DNA of 64,000 nt, taken from Arenicella sp047625975. Lineage in GTDB: Bacteria; Pseudomonadota; Gammaproteobacteria; Arenicellales; Arenicellaceae. The position numbers were made by a program, and so were the translations under genes. Where the stretch lies: contig JBLHRL010000010.1 of assembly GCA_047625975.1 (NCBI GenBank), positions 3,159 to 67,158 of the forward strand, read 5' to 3'. How positions within the stretch are numbered: position 1 is the first letter of the stretch; each line of letters begins with the position of its first letter. Below the pieces are notes generated by a model. That model did no database searches, had not been told where the DNA came from, and saw only the letters and a program-made list of their open reading frames with translations. Below are positions 8,771-17,975 of this stretch, piece after piece.

Positions 8771-10776
8771 TTTGCTTTAAGGTCATTGTTGTTGTCTTGA
8801 TTCTCATCCGCTTCAAAATCTAGCAATACCGCACCACCGTCGACAAGATCTCCTGACTCGAAATAAACCCCAGTCACAGTTCCGGCACTTGAGGCAGTCA
8901 TGGTGTGCTGCATTTTCATCGCTTCGACAATAATAAGCGATTGGTTCTGCTTAACCGTATCGCCGGCCTTAACCAGCACTTCGACGATAGTGCCATTCAT
9001 CGGCGCGGTAAAATTATTATCTGTTTGGCTTACTTCTTGGTCACCTAAATCGGGGGTAATCACGGTGAACTGACTGGCCCCGTGCTCACCAAAGACCACA
9101 TGGCTATTACCATTTTTTGCAATGGTAACGCTTTGACAATGGCCGCCAAGAGTTGCTGTTAGAGCCTGTCCAATTAATACTGCGCTTGCCTCGATAATAT
9201 TGTTTTTGATAGACACTAAAAAAGCTGAACCAGTGTTAAGCAATTCAACCGTCACTGGGTGAGTGTCGCCGGAAACGTCTAGCTCATAGCGGAAAACGTT
9301 AGCTTGGTTAGCACGCCAGCCATTTTTTGCCGCCCACGGGTCGGTACCCGCAGTGTGCCGCTCGGTTAAGACTAAATATAATGCTGCTTGCGACAGCAGA
9401 ACGGGTAAGTCAGTTTTAACCGGGTTAAATAATTTGTCGTAATGTTTTTCAATAAAGCCGGTATCGATTTCGGCATTTACAAACGGCTCAGAGGTAGCAA
9501 GGTCATATAAAAAATTAAGGTTGGTGGTTACACCGCTGATCTGATAATCGCGTAAGGCTTTGGCGGTGCGTGATAGCGCGGTTGCGCGGTCTTCGTCCCA
9601 GACGATCAATTTCGCAATCATGGGGTCATAAAATGGGCTTACTTCATCACCTTCTATAACCCCAGTATCAACACGCACGTATTCGCTTTCGGTCGGTGTT
9701 CTAAGGGTTTCCAAGGTACCGGATGTCGGTAAAAAATCGTTGTTTGGGTCTTCTGCATAAACTCGAGCTTCAAACGAATGACCGTGAATCGAAAGTTCAT
9801 TTTGTTGTTTGGGTAAACACTCGCCATTGGCTACACGCAATTGCCACTCAACCAAATCTTCACCAGTAATCATCTCGGTGACTGGGTGTTCTACCTGCAG
9901 CCGTGTGTTCATTTCCATAAAGTAAAATGAACCATCAACGTCGAGTAAAAATTCGACGGTGCCTGCACCTTGGTAGTTAATCGCTTGTGCTGCTCGCACC
10001 GCCGTGTCACCCATGTCTTTTCGCAAGGCTTCACTCATATTAGGAGCAGGGGCTTCTTCGATGATTTTTTGATGCCGCCGTTGAACAGAGCAGTCGCGTT
10101 CAAATAGGTAAACACCGTTGCCATGACTATCACAAAAAACTTGAAACTCAACATGGCGCGGCTGGGTTAAGTATTTTTCTACCAACATGTCGCTATCGCC
10201 AAAACTGGCCATAGACTCTCGTTTAGCATCGGCTAAGGCTTGTTCAAACTCGTCTTCGCTCCAGACTTGTCGCATGCCCTTGCCGCCGCCGCCAGCGACG
10301 GCTTTAAGGAGAACGGGGTAACCCATCTGATCGGCGGACTGTTTGATTAACGCTGGGTCTTGGTCTGCACCGTGATAGCCCGGTACTAATGGTACTTCGG
10401 CTTCGCCCATGATGTTCTTAGCGGCGGACTTTGACCCCATTGCTTGAATCGCGGCAATCGGTGGGCCAATAAAGACCAGTTCATTGTCAGCGCAGGCTTG
10501 CGCAAAACCGGCATTTTCTGACAAGAAGCCGTAACCTGGATGGATCGCTTGTGCTCCGGTTTTTTTTGCAGCTGCAATAATCCGGTCACCCAGTAGATAT
10601 GATTCGGCCGATGGCGCCGCGCCGATATGGACCGCTTCGTCGGCTTGCTTTACATGCAGCGCGTATTGGTCAGCGTCGGAGTAGACCGCCACTGTCCGAA
10701 TGCCCAAGCGTTTTGCGGTTTTGATAACGCGACAGGCAATTTCGCCTCGATTGGCAATTAGAATTTTGTTAAACAT
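8767..10776 (-). CDS. liuD: Methylcrotonyl-CoA carboxylase, biotin-containing alpha subunit
   Basis: A 669-aa protein with the full acyl-CoA carboxylase alpha architecture. The biotin carboxylase N-domain begins FNKILIANRGEIACRV. An ATP-grasp domain contains GGGGKGMR, the carboxylase C-domain contains FMEMNTRLQVEHPVTE, and a C-terminal biotinyl domain has EAMKMQHTM with biotin-accepting lysine near residue 621. It carboxylates its own biotin using ATP and bicarbonate. With the beta subunit (11595-13205) it converts 3-methylcrotonyl-CoA to 3-methylglutaconyl-CoA. Propionyl- or geranyl-CoA specificity is unlikely because all other leucine-pathway genes surround it. Confidence 0.93.
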   Translation of the reverse strand: MFNKILIANRGEIACRVIKTAKRLGIRTVAVYSDADQYALHVKQADEAVHIGAAPSAESYLLGDRIIAAAKKTGAQAIHPGYGFLSENAGFAQACADNELVFIGPPIAAIQAMGSKSAAKNIMGEAEVPLVPGYHGADQDPALIKQSADQMGYPVLLKAVAGGGGKGMRQVWSEDEFEQALADAKRESMASFGDSDMLVEKYLTQPRHVEFQVFCDSHGNGVYLFERDCSVQRRHQKIIEEAPAPNMSEALRKDMGDTAVRAAQAINYQGAGTVEFLLDVDGSFYFMEMNTRLQVEHPVTEMITGEDLVEWQLRVANGECLPKQQNELSIHGHSFEARVYAEDPNNDFLPTSGTLETLRTPTESEYVRVDTGVIEGDEVSPFYDPMIAKLIVWDEDRATALSRTAKALRDYQISGVTTNLNFLYDLATSEPFVNAEIDTGFIEKHYDKLFNPVKTDLPVLLSQAALYLVLTERHTAGTDPWAAKNGWRANQANVFRYELDVSGDTHPVTVELLNTGSAFLVSIKNNIIEASAVLIGQALTATLGGHCQSVTIAKNGNSHVVFGEHGASQFTVITPDLGDQEVSQTDNNFTAPMNGTIVEVLVKAGDTVKQNQSLIIVEAMKMQHTMTASSAGTVTGVYFESGDLVDGGAVLLDFEADENQDNNNDLKAK

Positions 10777-10803
10777 AGTCTTATCTAAGTTAGTCCGTCT
10801 TTA

Positions 10804-11592
10804 TTAGGCTGGCTTGATCCAGGATGGCGGGCGCTTGTCTAAAAAAGCCGTTAAACCTTCTTGGCCCTCTTTGGATGTTCGTATCGCGGCTATTCGTTTG
10901 CTGGTGTCTTCGATTAAATCATCATCGATACTGGCGCCGCTTATATCGAGCACTAATTGCTTGGCGGCGGAGACGGCGGCGGGGCTGTTCGCGAGTATGA
11001 TCTCGGATAATTCAGACAACCGTGCGTCAAGCTGTTCTGGGTCACAGACCTCACTGACCAGGTTGAGTGCGAATGCCCGTTCGGCACTGAAGCGCTCAGC
11101 GGTAATAAATAGGCGCCGCGCCGCCCTTGAACCAATCGCCGCGACCACATAAGGTGAGATGGTTGCGGGAATCAAACCAATTTTTACTTCGCTCAAACAA
11201 AAGCTCGCTTTAGATGATGCGATGGCTATATCGCAACAACTAACCAAACCCACTGCGCCGCCAAAGGTTGCGCCTTGAACTCTGGCAATGCTTGGCTTAG
11301 ATAAATTGTTAAGGGTTTTGAGCATGTTCGCCAGTGCACGAGCATCGCGTAAATTTTCGTCATAACTGTAACCTGCCATGCGTTTCATCCAAGCAAGGTC
11401 TGCGCCAGCCGAAAAACTCTTGCCGCTGGAAGCCAGTACCATCAGGCGAATTGAATCGTCATGTTCGATATGTTCAAACGCCTCAGTCATTTGCCCAATC
11501 ACACTGTCGTCGAAGGCATTGTGTTTCTCAGGACGGTTGAGTGTTACCGTGGCAACGCCATTGTCTTTACTAAGTTCGATAGAGTCAGTCAT
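10804..11592 (-). CDS. liuC: Methylglutaconyl-CoA hydratase (enoyl-CoA hydratase family)
   Basis: A 262-aa crotonase-fold protein with the two oxyanion-hole segments: SSGKSFSAGADLAWMK near residues 55-70, and ATFGGAVGLVSCCDIAIAS near 107-125. It would hydrate 3-methylglutaconyl-CoA to HMG-CoA, the step between the carboxylase and HMG-CoA lyase. It starts 2 bp after the carboxylase beta subunit gene and ends 27 bp before the alpha gene, so the operon order itself supports substrate specificity within an otherwise promiscuous family. Confidence 0.9.
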   Translation of the reverse strand: MTDSIELSKDNGVATVTLNRPEKHNAFDDSVIGQMTEAFEHIEHDDSIRLMVLASSGKSFSAGADLAWMKRMAGYSYDENLRDARALANMLKTLNNLSKPSIARVQGATFGGAVGLVSCCDIAIASSKASFCLSEVKIGLIPATISPYVVAAIGSRAARRLFITAERFSAERAFALNLVSEVCDPEQLDARLSELSEIILANSPAAVSAAKQLVLDISGASIDDDLIEDTSKRIAAIRTSKEGQEGLTAFLDKRPPSWIKPA

Positions 11593-11594
11593 GC

Positions 11595-13205
11595 TTACAT
11601 CCTAAAAACGCCGTAGGTAGTTTCTCCTATCACCTTATTGAGTGAGGCCGAGATGGCTAAACCGAGTACTTGACGGGTATCAGCTGGGTCAATCACGCCG
11701 TCGTCCCACAGGCGCGCTGATGCATAGTAGGGGTGGCCTTGTTTTTCATAGGTATCGAGGGTCGGTTGTTTGAATGCGGCTTCCTCTTCAGCGCTCCACT
11801 GTTCACCCGCGCGTTCTTTCTGCGCACGTTTTACCTGTGCCAATACACCAGCCGCTTGTTCTCCACCCATCACCGAAATGCGCGCTGTTGGCCAGATGAA
11901 CAAAAAGTTAGGGTCGTAAGCACGACCACACATTCCGTAGTTACCGGCGCCGTATGAGTTACCAATCAGGACTGTAAATTTAGGCACATTGACATTCGAG
12001 ACAGCGTTAACCATCTTTGCGCCGTGCTTTGCGATGCCCCCGGCTTCGTATTGTTTGCCAACCATAAAGCCAGTAATGTTTTGTAAGAACACCAGTGGAA
12101 TTTTGCGCTGACCACACAACTCGATAAAGTGCGCCCCTTTCTGCGCTGACTCACTAAACAAAATGCCGTTATTCGCAACTATGCCTATCGGCTGGCCATA
12201 GAGTCGTGCAAAGCCACAGATTAAGGTGGTGCCAAATAGGGCTTTGAACTCATCGAATTCTGAACCATCGACCACTCGGGCAATAATCTCTCGAACGTCA
12301 AATGGCTGACGCATGTCTTTTGGCATAATGCCGTAAATTTCTTTGCTGTCGTAAACAGGTTCGCAGCTTTGTTTTATGTCTAATTGCTGAGGTTTGACTC
12401 GGTTTAATCGGCTGATCGAATTGCGCACTAATTTGAGTGCGTGATGATCGTTTTGCGCATAGTGATCGGCTACGCCAGACTCTCGGCAATGTACATCAGC
12501 ACCTCCTAGCTCTTGCGAGGTAACCACTTCTCCAGTGGCGGCTTTTACCAGTGGTGGGCCAGCTAAAAAGATGGTTGCATGGCCCTTTACGATAATCGAT
12601 TCATCGGCCATCGCCGGAACATAAGCGCCACCGGCGGTGCAAGAACCCATCACCGCAGCAATCTGCGGTATGTTCTTAGCCGACATGCGAGATTGATTGT
12701 AAAAAATACGCCCAAAATGCTCTCGGTCGGGAAACACCTCGTCTTGTCTCGGTAAATTTGCGCCACCTGAATCGACCAAATAAATGCAGGGCAGATTGTT
12801 TTGCTCGGCAATGGCTTGCGCGCGTAAATGTTTTTTAACGGTTAGCGGATAGTAGCTACCACCTTTTACCGTCGCGTCGTTAGCGACGATCATGCACTCT
12901 TGATTTTCAACTCGACCGATACCGGCAATAACACCTGCCGCAGGGACTTCTTCGCCTGGGTAAACTTCGTGTGCGGCTAGCTGGCCTATTTCTAGAAATG
13001 GGGAGCCTGTATCGAGTAAATGGTCAATCCGCTCGCGCGCCAATAACTTGCCCTTGGCTTTATGTCGCTCTTGCCGCTCCGGCCCCCCGCTTTGCTTTAC
13101 TTTCTCGACAAGAGAGTAGAGATCATTGACCTGCTCTTGCATGTGTTCAGCGTTTTTGATGAAATCGACTGAACGCGAGTTAACAGTGCTTTTTATAATT
13201 GGCAT
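11595..13205 (-). CDS. liuB: Methylcrotonyl-CoA carboxylase, carboxyltransferase beta subunit
   Basis: A 536-aa carboxyltransferase with N and C crotonase-like halves. Key segments are RQEVFPDREHFGRIFYNQ... style DSGGANLPRQDEVF near residue 148, AAVMGSCTAGGAYVPAM (first oxyanion pocket), and FLQNITGFMVGKQYEAGG plus GNSYGAGNYGMCGRAYDP in the C-half. It moves the carboxyl group from biotin on the alpha subunit to 3-methylcrotonyl-CoA. Its length and motifs match MCC beta better than propionyl-CoA carboxylase beta. It lies directly between isovaleryl-CoA dehydrogenase and the hydratase. Confidence 0.93.
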   Translation of the reverse strand: MPIIKSTVNSRSVDFIKNAEHMQEQVNDLYSLVEKVKQSGGPERQERHKAKGKLLARERIDHLLDTGSPFLEIGQLAAHEVYPGEEVPAAGVIAGIGRVENQECMIVANDATVKGGSYYPLTVKKHLRAQAIAEQNNLPCIYLVDSGGANLPRQDEVFPDREHFGRIFYNQSRMSAKNIPQIAAVMGSCTAGGAYVPAMADESIIVKGHATIFLAGPPLVKAATGEVVTSQELGGADVHCRESGVADHYAQNDHHALKLVRNSISRLNRVKPQQLDIKQSCEPVYDSKEIYGIMPKDMRQPFDVREIIARVVDGSEFDEFKALFGTTLICGFARLYGQPIGIVANNGILFSESAQKGAHFIELCGQRKIPLVFLQNITGFMVGKQYEAGGIAKHGAKMVNAVSNVNVPKFTVLIGNSYGAGNYGMCGRAYDPNFLFIWPTARISVMGGEQAAGVLAQVKRAQKERAGEQWSAEEEAAFKQPTLDTYEKQGHPYYASARLWDDGVIDPADTRQVLGLAISASLNKVIGETTYGVFRM

Positions 13206-13259
13206 TTTTGCTTCTCTGGTAACTATTCTATTTGCTTAAGTAACTATTGCGCCGAGTGA

Positions 13260-14429
13260 CTAACGTGTTTCGTTAAACAGCTCTCGGCCAATCAGCATGC
13301 GGCGTACTTCTGATGTGCCCGCGCCGATTTCATACAACTTTGCATCACGCAATAAGCGGCCAGTAGGATATTCATTGATGTAGCCATTGCCACCCAATGT
13401 TTGAATTGCCTGTAAGGCCATTTGCGTAGCTTGTTCTGCGGTATATAAAATAACCGCCGCGGCATCTTTTCGGCTGTCTTCACCGCGATCGCATGCGCTG
13501 GCTACGGCATATAAGAATGCTCGGCTCGCACTAAGAGAGGTATACATGTCGGCAATCTTGCCTTGCATCAGTTGAAATTCACCAATCGCCTTATTGAACT
13601 GTTTGCGCTCATGAATGTACGGGACGACGATGTCCATGCAGGCTTGCATGATTCCAACTGGTCCGCCAGAGAGCACGGTTCGCTCATAGTCTAGGCCAGA
13701 CATTAATACACGCACGCCACCGCCTTCGTGGCCTAGAATGTTTTCTTCTGGCACTTCGCAATCTTGAAATACTAATTCGCAGGTGTTCGAGCCGCGCATA
13801 CCTAGCTTGTCTAGCTTTTGAGCTTGGGTGAAACCTTTGAAGCCTCGTTCAACGATAAAGGCGGTGATGCCTTTTGAGCCTCCACTGGTATCGGTTTTAG
13901 CGTAAATCACATAAGTATCGGCATCTGGGCCATTGGTAATCCACATTTTGTTGCCATTCAAAATATAATGATCACCTTTCTTCTCGGCACGAAGTTTCAT
14001 GCTGACTACGTCTGAGCCAGCACCCGGTTCTGACATGGCTAATGCACCAACGTGTTCGCCAGAGCAAAGTTTAGGTAAGTACTTAAGCTTCTGCTCGTGT
14101 GAACCGTTTTTACGAAGTTGGTTCATGCATAAATTTGAATGTGCACCGTAAGATAAGCCTACCGATGCCGATGCGCGACTAATTTCTTCCATCGCGACCG
14201 AGTGCGCTAGGTAGCCCATATTGCTGCCGCCGTATTCTTCTTCAACGGTGATGCCGAGCAGACCAAGGCCTCCAAGTTTTTGCCACAAATCGGCGGGGAA
14301 TAAATTGTCTAAATCTATCTGTGCAGCGCGCGGCGCTATCTCAGCACTGGCGAATTGGTAAGTCATATCGCGAAGCATGTCGATCTCTTCGCCAAGATTG
14401 AAGTTAAGTGAGCTGTATGGAGTATTCAT
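13260..14429 (-). CDS. liuA: Isovaleryl-CoA dehydrogenase
   Basis: A 389-aa acyl-CoA dehydrogenase. FAD-binding signatures ALAMSEPGAGSDVVSMK and KMWITNGPDADTYVIYAK lie near residues 129-178, and the C-terminal QTLGGNGYINEYPTGRLLRDAK segment is also typical. The catalytic base appears to be E249 in SGLDYERTVLSGGP, the position typical of isovaleryl-CoA dehydrogenases rather than the C-terminal glutamate of short-chain enzymes. It oxidises isovaleryl-CoA to 3-methylcrotonyl-CoA and passes electrons to ETF. It is the first enzyme gene of the operon, 30 bp after the MerR regulator. Confidence 0.94.
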   Translation of the reverse strand: MNTPYSSLNFNLGEEIDMLRDMTYQFASAEIAPRAAQIDLDNLFPADLWQKLGGLGLLGITVEEEYGGSNMGYLAHSVAMEEISRASASVGLSYGAHSNLCMNQLRKNGSHEQKLKYLPKLCSGEHVGALAMSEPGAGSDVVSMKLRAEKKGDHYILNGNKMWITNGPDADTYVIYAKTDTSGGSKGITAFIVERGFKGFTQAQKLDKLGMRGSNTCELVFQDCEVPEENILGHEGGGVRVLMSGLDYERTVLSGGPVGIMQACMDIVVPYIHERKQFNKAIGEFQLMQGKIADMYTSLSASRAFLYAVASACDRGEDSRKDAAAVILYTAEQATQMALQAIQTLGGNGYINEYPTGRLLRDAKLYEIGAGTSEVRRMLIGRELFNETR

Positions 14430-14459
14430 AGTCTGTTTTTACGCTATCTAAAGAGTTCT

Positions 14460-14852
14460 TTATGATGTTGAAATTGCATTTGCGGCGCCGAGTGTTTCTA
14501 AGCACCGTTGTTCGGCATCTCTTAAGTCGAGCAGCATGAGTTCTAAATCGTTTTGCTGTTGTAATAGTTGTTCGCGCTTATCACGAATCTTAGCGATCAG
14601 TGTTTGTAGCTGCCCAGTGTTTCGAGAATTTGGCTCGTACATTAAAACTATCGCACTACTTTCTTCCAGCGTTAAGCCTAAGCGCTTACCTCTGAGTATC
14701 AGCCGTAAGCGAGTTCGATCGCTGCTACTGTAAGCTCTGGTGGTGTTATTACGAGATGGCTTCAGAAGACCTTTTTCTTCATAAAAGCGCAATGTGCGAG
14801 TAGTGATGTCGAACTCGTCTGCGAGTTCTCGTATGGTGTAGGTTGTCATCAT
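14460..14852 (-). CDS. liuR: MerR family regulator of leucine catabolism
   Basis: A 130-aa MerR protein. The N-terminal winged helix TYTIRELADEFDITTRTLRFYEEKGLLKPSR is classical, followed by the RAYSSSDRTRLRLILRGKRLG second helix and a coiled-coil dimerisation helix (residues about 80-120, rich in L, Q, E and R). It lacks the cysteine-rich effector loop of metal-responsive MerR proteins. As the promoter-proximal gene of the liu operon it corresponds to LiuR, which in proteobacteria controls leucine and isovalerate degradation. A perfect palindrome lies 85 bp upstream of its start. Confidence 0.9.
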   Translation of the reverse strand: MMTTYTIRELADEFDITTRTLRFYEEKGLLKPSRNNTTRAYSSSDRTRLRLILRGKRLGLTLEESSAIVLMYEPNSRNTGQLQTLIAKIRDKREQLLQQQNDLELMLLDLRDAEQRCLETLGAANAISTS

Positions 14853-15157
14853 GCTTGCGTCGGTCTGATTTTTCGATGTTTTAGAAGTGCACAGGATCTA
14901 TGCCTTGTCTGCGAATGATGTTTAGCCTAGCATTAAATTTACGTTAACGTAAACGTAAATTACTGAATAAATGTGAAATCGCTTGGTTGGCTTAGGGTTA
15001 GTCGAGGTGCGGTTCAGAGTCAATTTTCAGAGCCGCCGCTATGATACTTCAATAGCTTTATGGGCTCGGTTCTTCGCCGGTATTTTTATAGCCATCCATG
15101 GCAGGTTTATTTAATTGACTTATAGGTCTCTTAAGGTAATTCGTAAACGACGGGTTC
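14853..15157. other. Intergenic region carrying the liu promoter
   Basis: These 305 bp separate liuR (reading left) from the end of the GH3 gene (also reading left). Apart from the LiuR-type palindrome at 14938-14953 I see no gene or strong terminator hairpin. Confidence 0.6.
14938..14953. promoter_or_regulatory. Candidate LiuR operator
   Basis: TTTACGTTAACGTAAA is a perfect 16-bp palindrome, followed immediately by a further ACGTAAA half-site copy (CGTAAACGTAAAT). Its position upstream of a MerR-family gene and the ACGTTnACGT core fit what is known of LiuR sites in proteobacteria. The palindrome is directly visible; binding is inferred. Confidence 0.75.
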
Positions 15158-17065
15158 TTAATAGTCGGTTAAGCCATAGCCGAATGGAAATAGGGCTCGT
15201 GAATCGTATTTTGATAATGGCAGGTCAGCTACCTTTCGTGGCCAAGCATAAGGTGATTTTCCGCTTGGTTTGAAGCCATCTTTAGCGAATAGAAAGTCGG
15301 CGACGCCGGCCCCTTCAGAACCGGGTAACCAGGCGGCGACGAATGCATCACTTGAGTTGAGATCTGGACTTATTGCCAGAACTCTGCCTGATATTAGTAC
15401 CACGATTACGCGTTTTCCTAGCGCTTTACAGTCGGCGATTAATTTTTTATGTGTGTCGGTTAACCATAGTTCATCACTGTCGCCGGCACCTTCGGCATAC
15501 GGTTGTTCGCCAATCACGACCACCGCTTTTTCTGCGCTCGATTGAGCTTTGCAGCCTTCGATAGCAAGCTCAATTTTTGCATCATAATTGCTCGCAACGT
15601 CTAAAATTCCTTGATAGATTGAGGTCGCACCAGCATAGCTTTCGGTTTGTCCTTGCCAATGAATTGACCAGCCTCCACTCTGTAAGCCTGTGTTTACAGA
15701 GTGTTTGCCAACCACGACGATATGATCATTGTGGGTTAATGGCAGAGCACTGTTTTCGCTCTTCAGTAAGACTAAAGATTCGCGAACCGCCTGACGTGCG
15801 ATTGCTCGGTGGGCTTCAGAGCCAACACTGTCGGCGAATTCTCTTTTAGCAAACGGTTCAGCGAATAAGCCAAGCTTGAACTTAAGCCCTAGGATACGAC
15901 GTACTGCGTCGTTTATACGCTGTAGGCTGACGGTACCATCGTTGACAGAAGATTTTAGGTCTTGCATAAACGCATCGTGATTGCCTGGCTGCATTGCTAT
16001 ATCAACGCCTGCATTTATTACCGTATGAGCAGGGCCAAATCTCTGGCCGCCATCCCAGTCACTAACCACAACACCGTCAAACCCTAGTTCGCCTTTCAAG
16101 ACTTCGGTAACCAAATGCTGATGTTGATGCATATTGATGCCGTTGACTGAATTGAAACCAACCATTACGGCCGCAACGCCAGCATCGACCGCAGCGGCAT
16201 AGGGAGGTAGCAGTGTTTCTCTTAGTTGTTGCTCATCAACTACCGCGTCGCCGCCCTCAACACCTCCAACAGTGGCGCCATCGGCAATGAAATGCTTTGC
16301 GGTTGCTGCGATGGTGTTTCTCGCGTGTAAGCTTTTTCCTTGATGACCAGCAATAGACGCTTTGACGGCGGCAATGGTTAGATCTCGGTCTTCACTGAAA
16401 CCTTCATATACTCGGCCCCAGTGTTCATGCAGTGGCATCGCGATACACGGTGAAAAGGTCCAATTAAAGCCAGTGCCAGCGGTTTCTTCAGCGGTGATCT
16501 TAGCCGCCGCCGTTACCAGTGACATATTGCGTGTTGCCGCCATGCCTATATTGTGTGGAAATATTACCGCGCCCTCAAAGGTGTTTTGACCGTGCACGGC
16601 ATCAACCGCAATTAAGAGTGGGACCCCTAGCCGAGTCTGTAGTGCATGAGCTTGAAACCGATCAAAATTGTTTTGCCAGTCTGAAGCTGTGGGCCCAGGA
16701 GTAGGGCCTTCGGTATGAATAACCGAACCAATCAACTTGCGTTTGATGACTTCAGGCGTCACGCCGTTATGCCAAACCGATTGAGTCATCTGGCCAATTT
16801 TTTCATCAAGCGTCATCTCAGCTATCAGAGCGTCTATCCGCTCGTCATCTGATGAGTATGCGCAGAGATCGAACCCTTGCGTGCCCCATTTACATATTAG
16901 CGGGGTGGGTCTAGGTCCAGAGCTAGTATCGTTGGTAGGTAGTTTGGTGCTGCAGCTAGCGAATAGGCTCAGCACAAGCATCGTTAAAGCGAAGCGAAAA
17001 CTTCCTTTAGGGGACGCCTTAGAGCGATTTGAAAATCCCTGTATTGCCATGCTTCTCTTATCCAA
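15158..17065 (-). CDS. GH3 exo-beta-glucanase/beta-glucosidase, predicted lipoprotein
   Basis: A 635-aa enzyme. A positively charged start and hydrophobic stretch end in LSLFASC, giving a lipobox cysteine at residue 39 (or 34 if the in-frame ATG five codons later is used), so membrane anchoring is predicted. The GH3 N-terminal barrel shows GLDEKIGQM-type MTLDEKIGQMTQ, KHFIADGATVGG and the nucleophile aspartate in VVVSDWDGG. The C-terminal alpha/beta domain has SLVLLKSENSALPL, and the protein ends FPFGYGLTDY. This two-domain form without a fibronectin tail resembles plant- and marine-type exo-1,3/1,4-beta-glucanases. It lies 31 bp after a GH16 gene and would cut oligosaccharides released by that enzyme. 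It is paralogous to the GH3 at 21988. Confidence 0.9.
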   Translation of the reverse strand: MDKRSMAIQGFSNRSKASPKGSFRFALTMLVLSLFASCSTKLPTNDTSSGPRPTPLICKWGTQGFDLCAYSSDDERIDALIAEMTLDEKIGQMTQSVWHNGVTPEVIKRKLIGSVIHTEGPTPGPTASDWQNNFDRFQAHALQTRLGVPLLIAVDAVHGQNTFEGAVIFPHNIGMAATRNMSLVTAAAKITAEETAGTGFNWTFSPCIAMPLHEHWGRVYEGFSEDRDLTIAAVKASIAGHQGKSLHARNTIAATAKHFIADGATVGGVEGGDAVVDEQQLRETLLPPYAAAVDAGVAAVMVGFNSVNGINMHQHQHLVTEVLKGELGFDGVVVSDWDGGQRFGPAHTVINAGVDIAMQPGNHDAFMQDLKSSVNDGTVSLQRINDAVRRILGLKFKLGLFAEPFAKREFADSVGSEAHRAIARQAVRESLVLLKSENSALPLTHNDHIVVVGKHSVNTGLQSGGWSIHWQGQTESYAGATSIYQGILDVASNYDAKIELAIEGCKAQSSAEKAVVVIGEQPYAEGAGDSDELWLTDTHKKLIADCKALGKRVIVVLISGRVLAISPDLNSSDAFVAAWLPGSEGAGVADFLFAKDGFKPSGKSPYAWPRKVADLPLSKYDSRALFPFGYGLTDY

Positions 17066-17096
17066 TTTTTACCGCCAAGTTTGTGTTGCAACGCTT

Positions 17097-17972
17097 TTAT
17101 TGCAACGCCTCGTGTTTTACCCAATCGACTTCCATTACCCATTCAGGGCTGGTCATGGCGGAGTCGTTGATCTTGGCAAAATTAAGGATTGCAAATAAGG
17201 GCTCAGGAAATTGGTCATCCGGATCAGCGTTGCGATAAACCTCAACGCCATCTAAGCGAAAAATAATGCTTTCTCCGTCCATCTCAACAGAGTAATCATG
17301 GTATTCGCTCAGCTTAGCTTGCTGCACTAACATCATCGCCTGCCAATCGCCTCCGTCACAATAACCAAGGCTTTTAATTGCCCGTGCTGCGTAGTGATCT
17401 GGGCCTCCATCACTATGATGTTCAAAAATATCGATTTCACCCGAACCGGTCAGCGGCCAGCAGACTGTCTCGTCTGGTTCTTGTACTGGAGGCTCGTTGT
17501 TTAGTGCACCAAGCAACCACCACGCAGGGAACATTCCAGCTTGGCCGCTGTCGGGCACTCGTAGTCGCGCGGTCCATTTACCTTTTATAAACTCTTGGCG
17601 ATTTTTTGAGGCAATACGGCCAGCAACATATTGCGTTGCTGGATGCTGCTTACCGTGTTTGTCCATATTATCGCAAGCGACCGGTTCACCAAGATCAACC
17701 ACGCGAATCTTCAGCGTGCCATCGCTCACCTCACGAGTATTGTGCTGATTGTCAGGCACATAGCATTGATGCTCATTGTTCACCCAAAGCATCTGATCTT
17801 GCCAATTATTTTGATCAAACGAATCAAAATTGTCCACAAAGTCTACTGTCCAGGTTTTAGGTGACGCGGCATCAAAGCTGGTTTGATGTTGCTCAGAGCT
17901 GGTCGAGCAACCGGACATGCCTATCGCTAGGGCTAGACTAATAAGTTGATGTTTACCAATAGCAAAGCTCAT
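17097..17972 (-). CDS. GH16 beta-glucanase (laminarinase-like), predicted lipoprotein
   Basis: A 291-aa protein with a short signal and lipobox GMSGC (cysteine 22), then one GH16 jelly-roll domain. The catalytic motif is GEIDIFEHH, with nucleophile E179, assisting D181 and acid/base E184. Substrate-facing tryptophans are in PAWWLLG and CWPLTGSG. The family cleaves beta-1,3 or mixed-linkage glucans internally; the surrounding GH3 genes favour laminarin. It is 3 bp downstream of the GPH symporter stop and 31 bp before the lipoprotein GH3, so the three genes form one operon. Exact linkage preference (beta-glucanase versus porphyranase or carrageenase subfamilies) needs a subfamily assignment. 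Confidence 0.88.
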   Translation of the reverse strand: MSFAIGKHQLISLALAIGMSGCSTSSEQHQTSFDAASPKTWTVDFVDNFDSFDQNNWQDQMLWVNNEHQCYVPDNQHNTREVSDGTLKIRVVDLGEPVACDNMDKHGKQHPATQYVAGRIASKNRQEFIKGKWTARLRVPDSGQAGMFPAWWLLGALNNEPPVQEPDETVCWPLTGSGEIDIFEHHSDGGPDHYAARAIKSLGYCDGGDWQAMMLVQQAKLSEYHDYSVEMDGESIIFRLDGVEVYRNADPDDQFPEPLFAILNFAKINDSAMTSPEWVMEVDWVKHEALQ

Positions 17973-17975
17973 TGC

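Noticed and set aside
10814..11152. 112-codon ORF antisense to the hydratase gene
   Set aside because: A shadow ORF of a well-supported gene; serine/leucine-rich composition typical of antisense frames.
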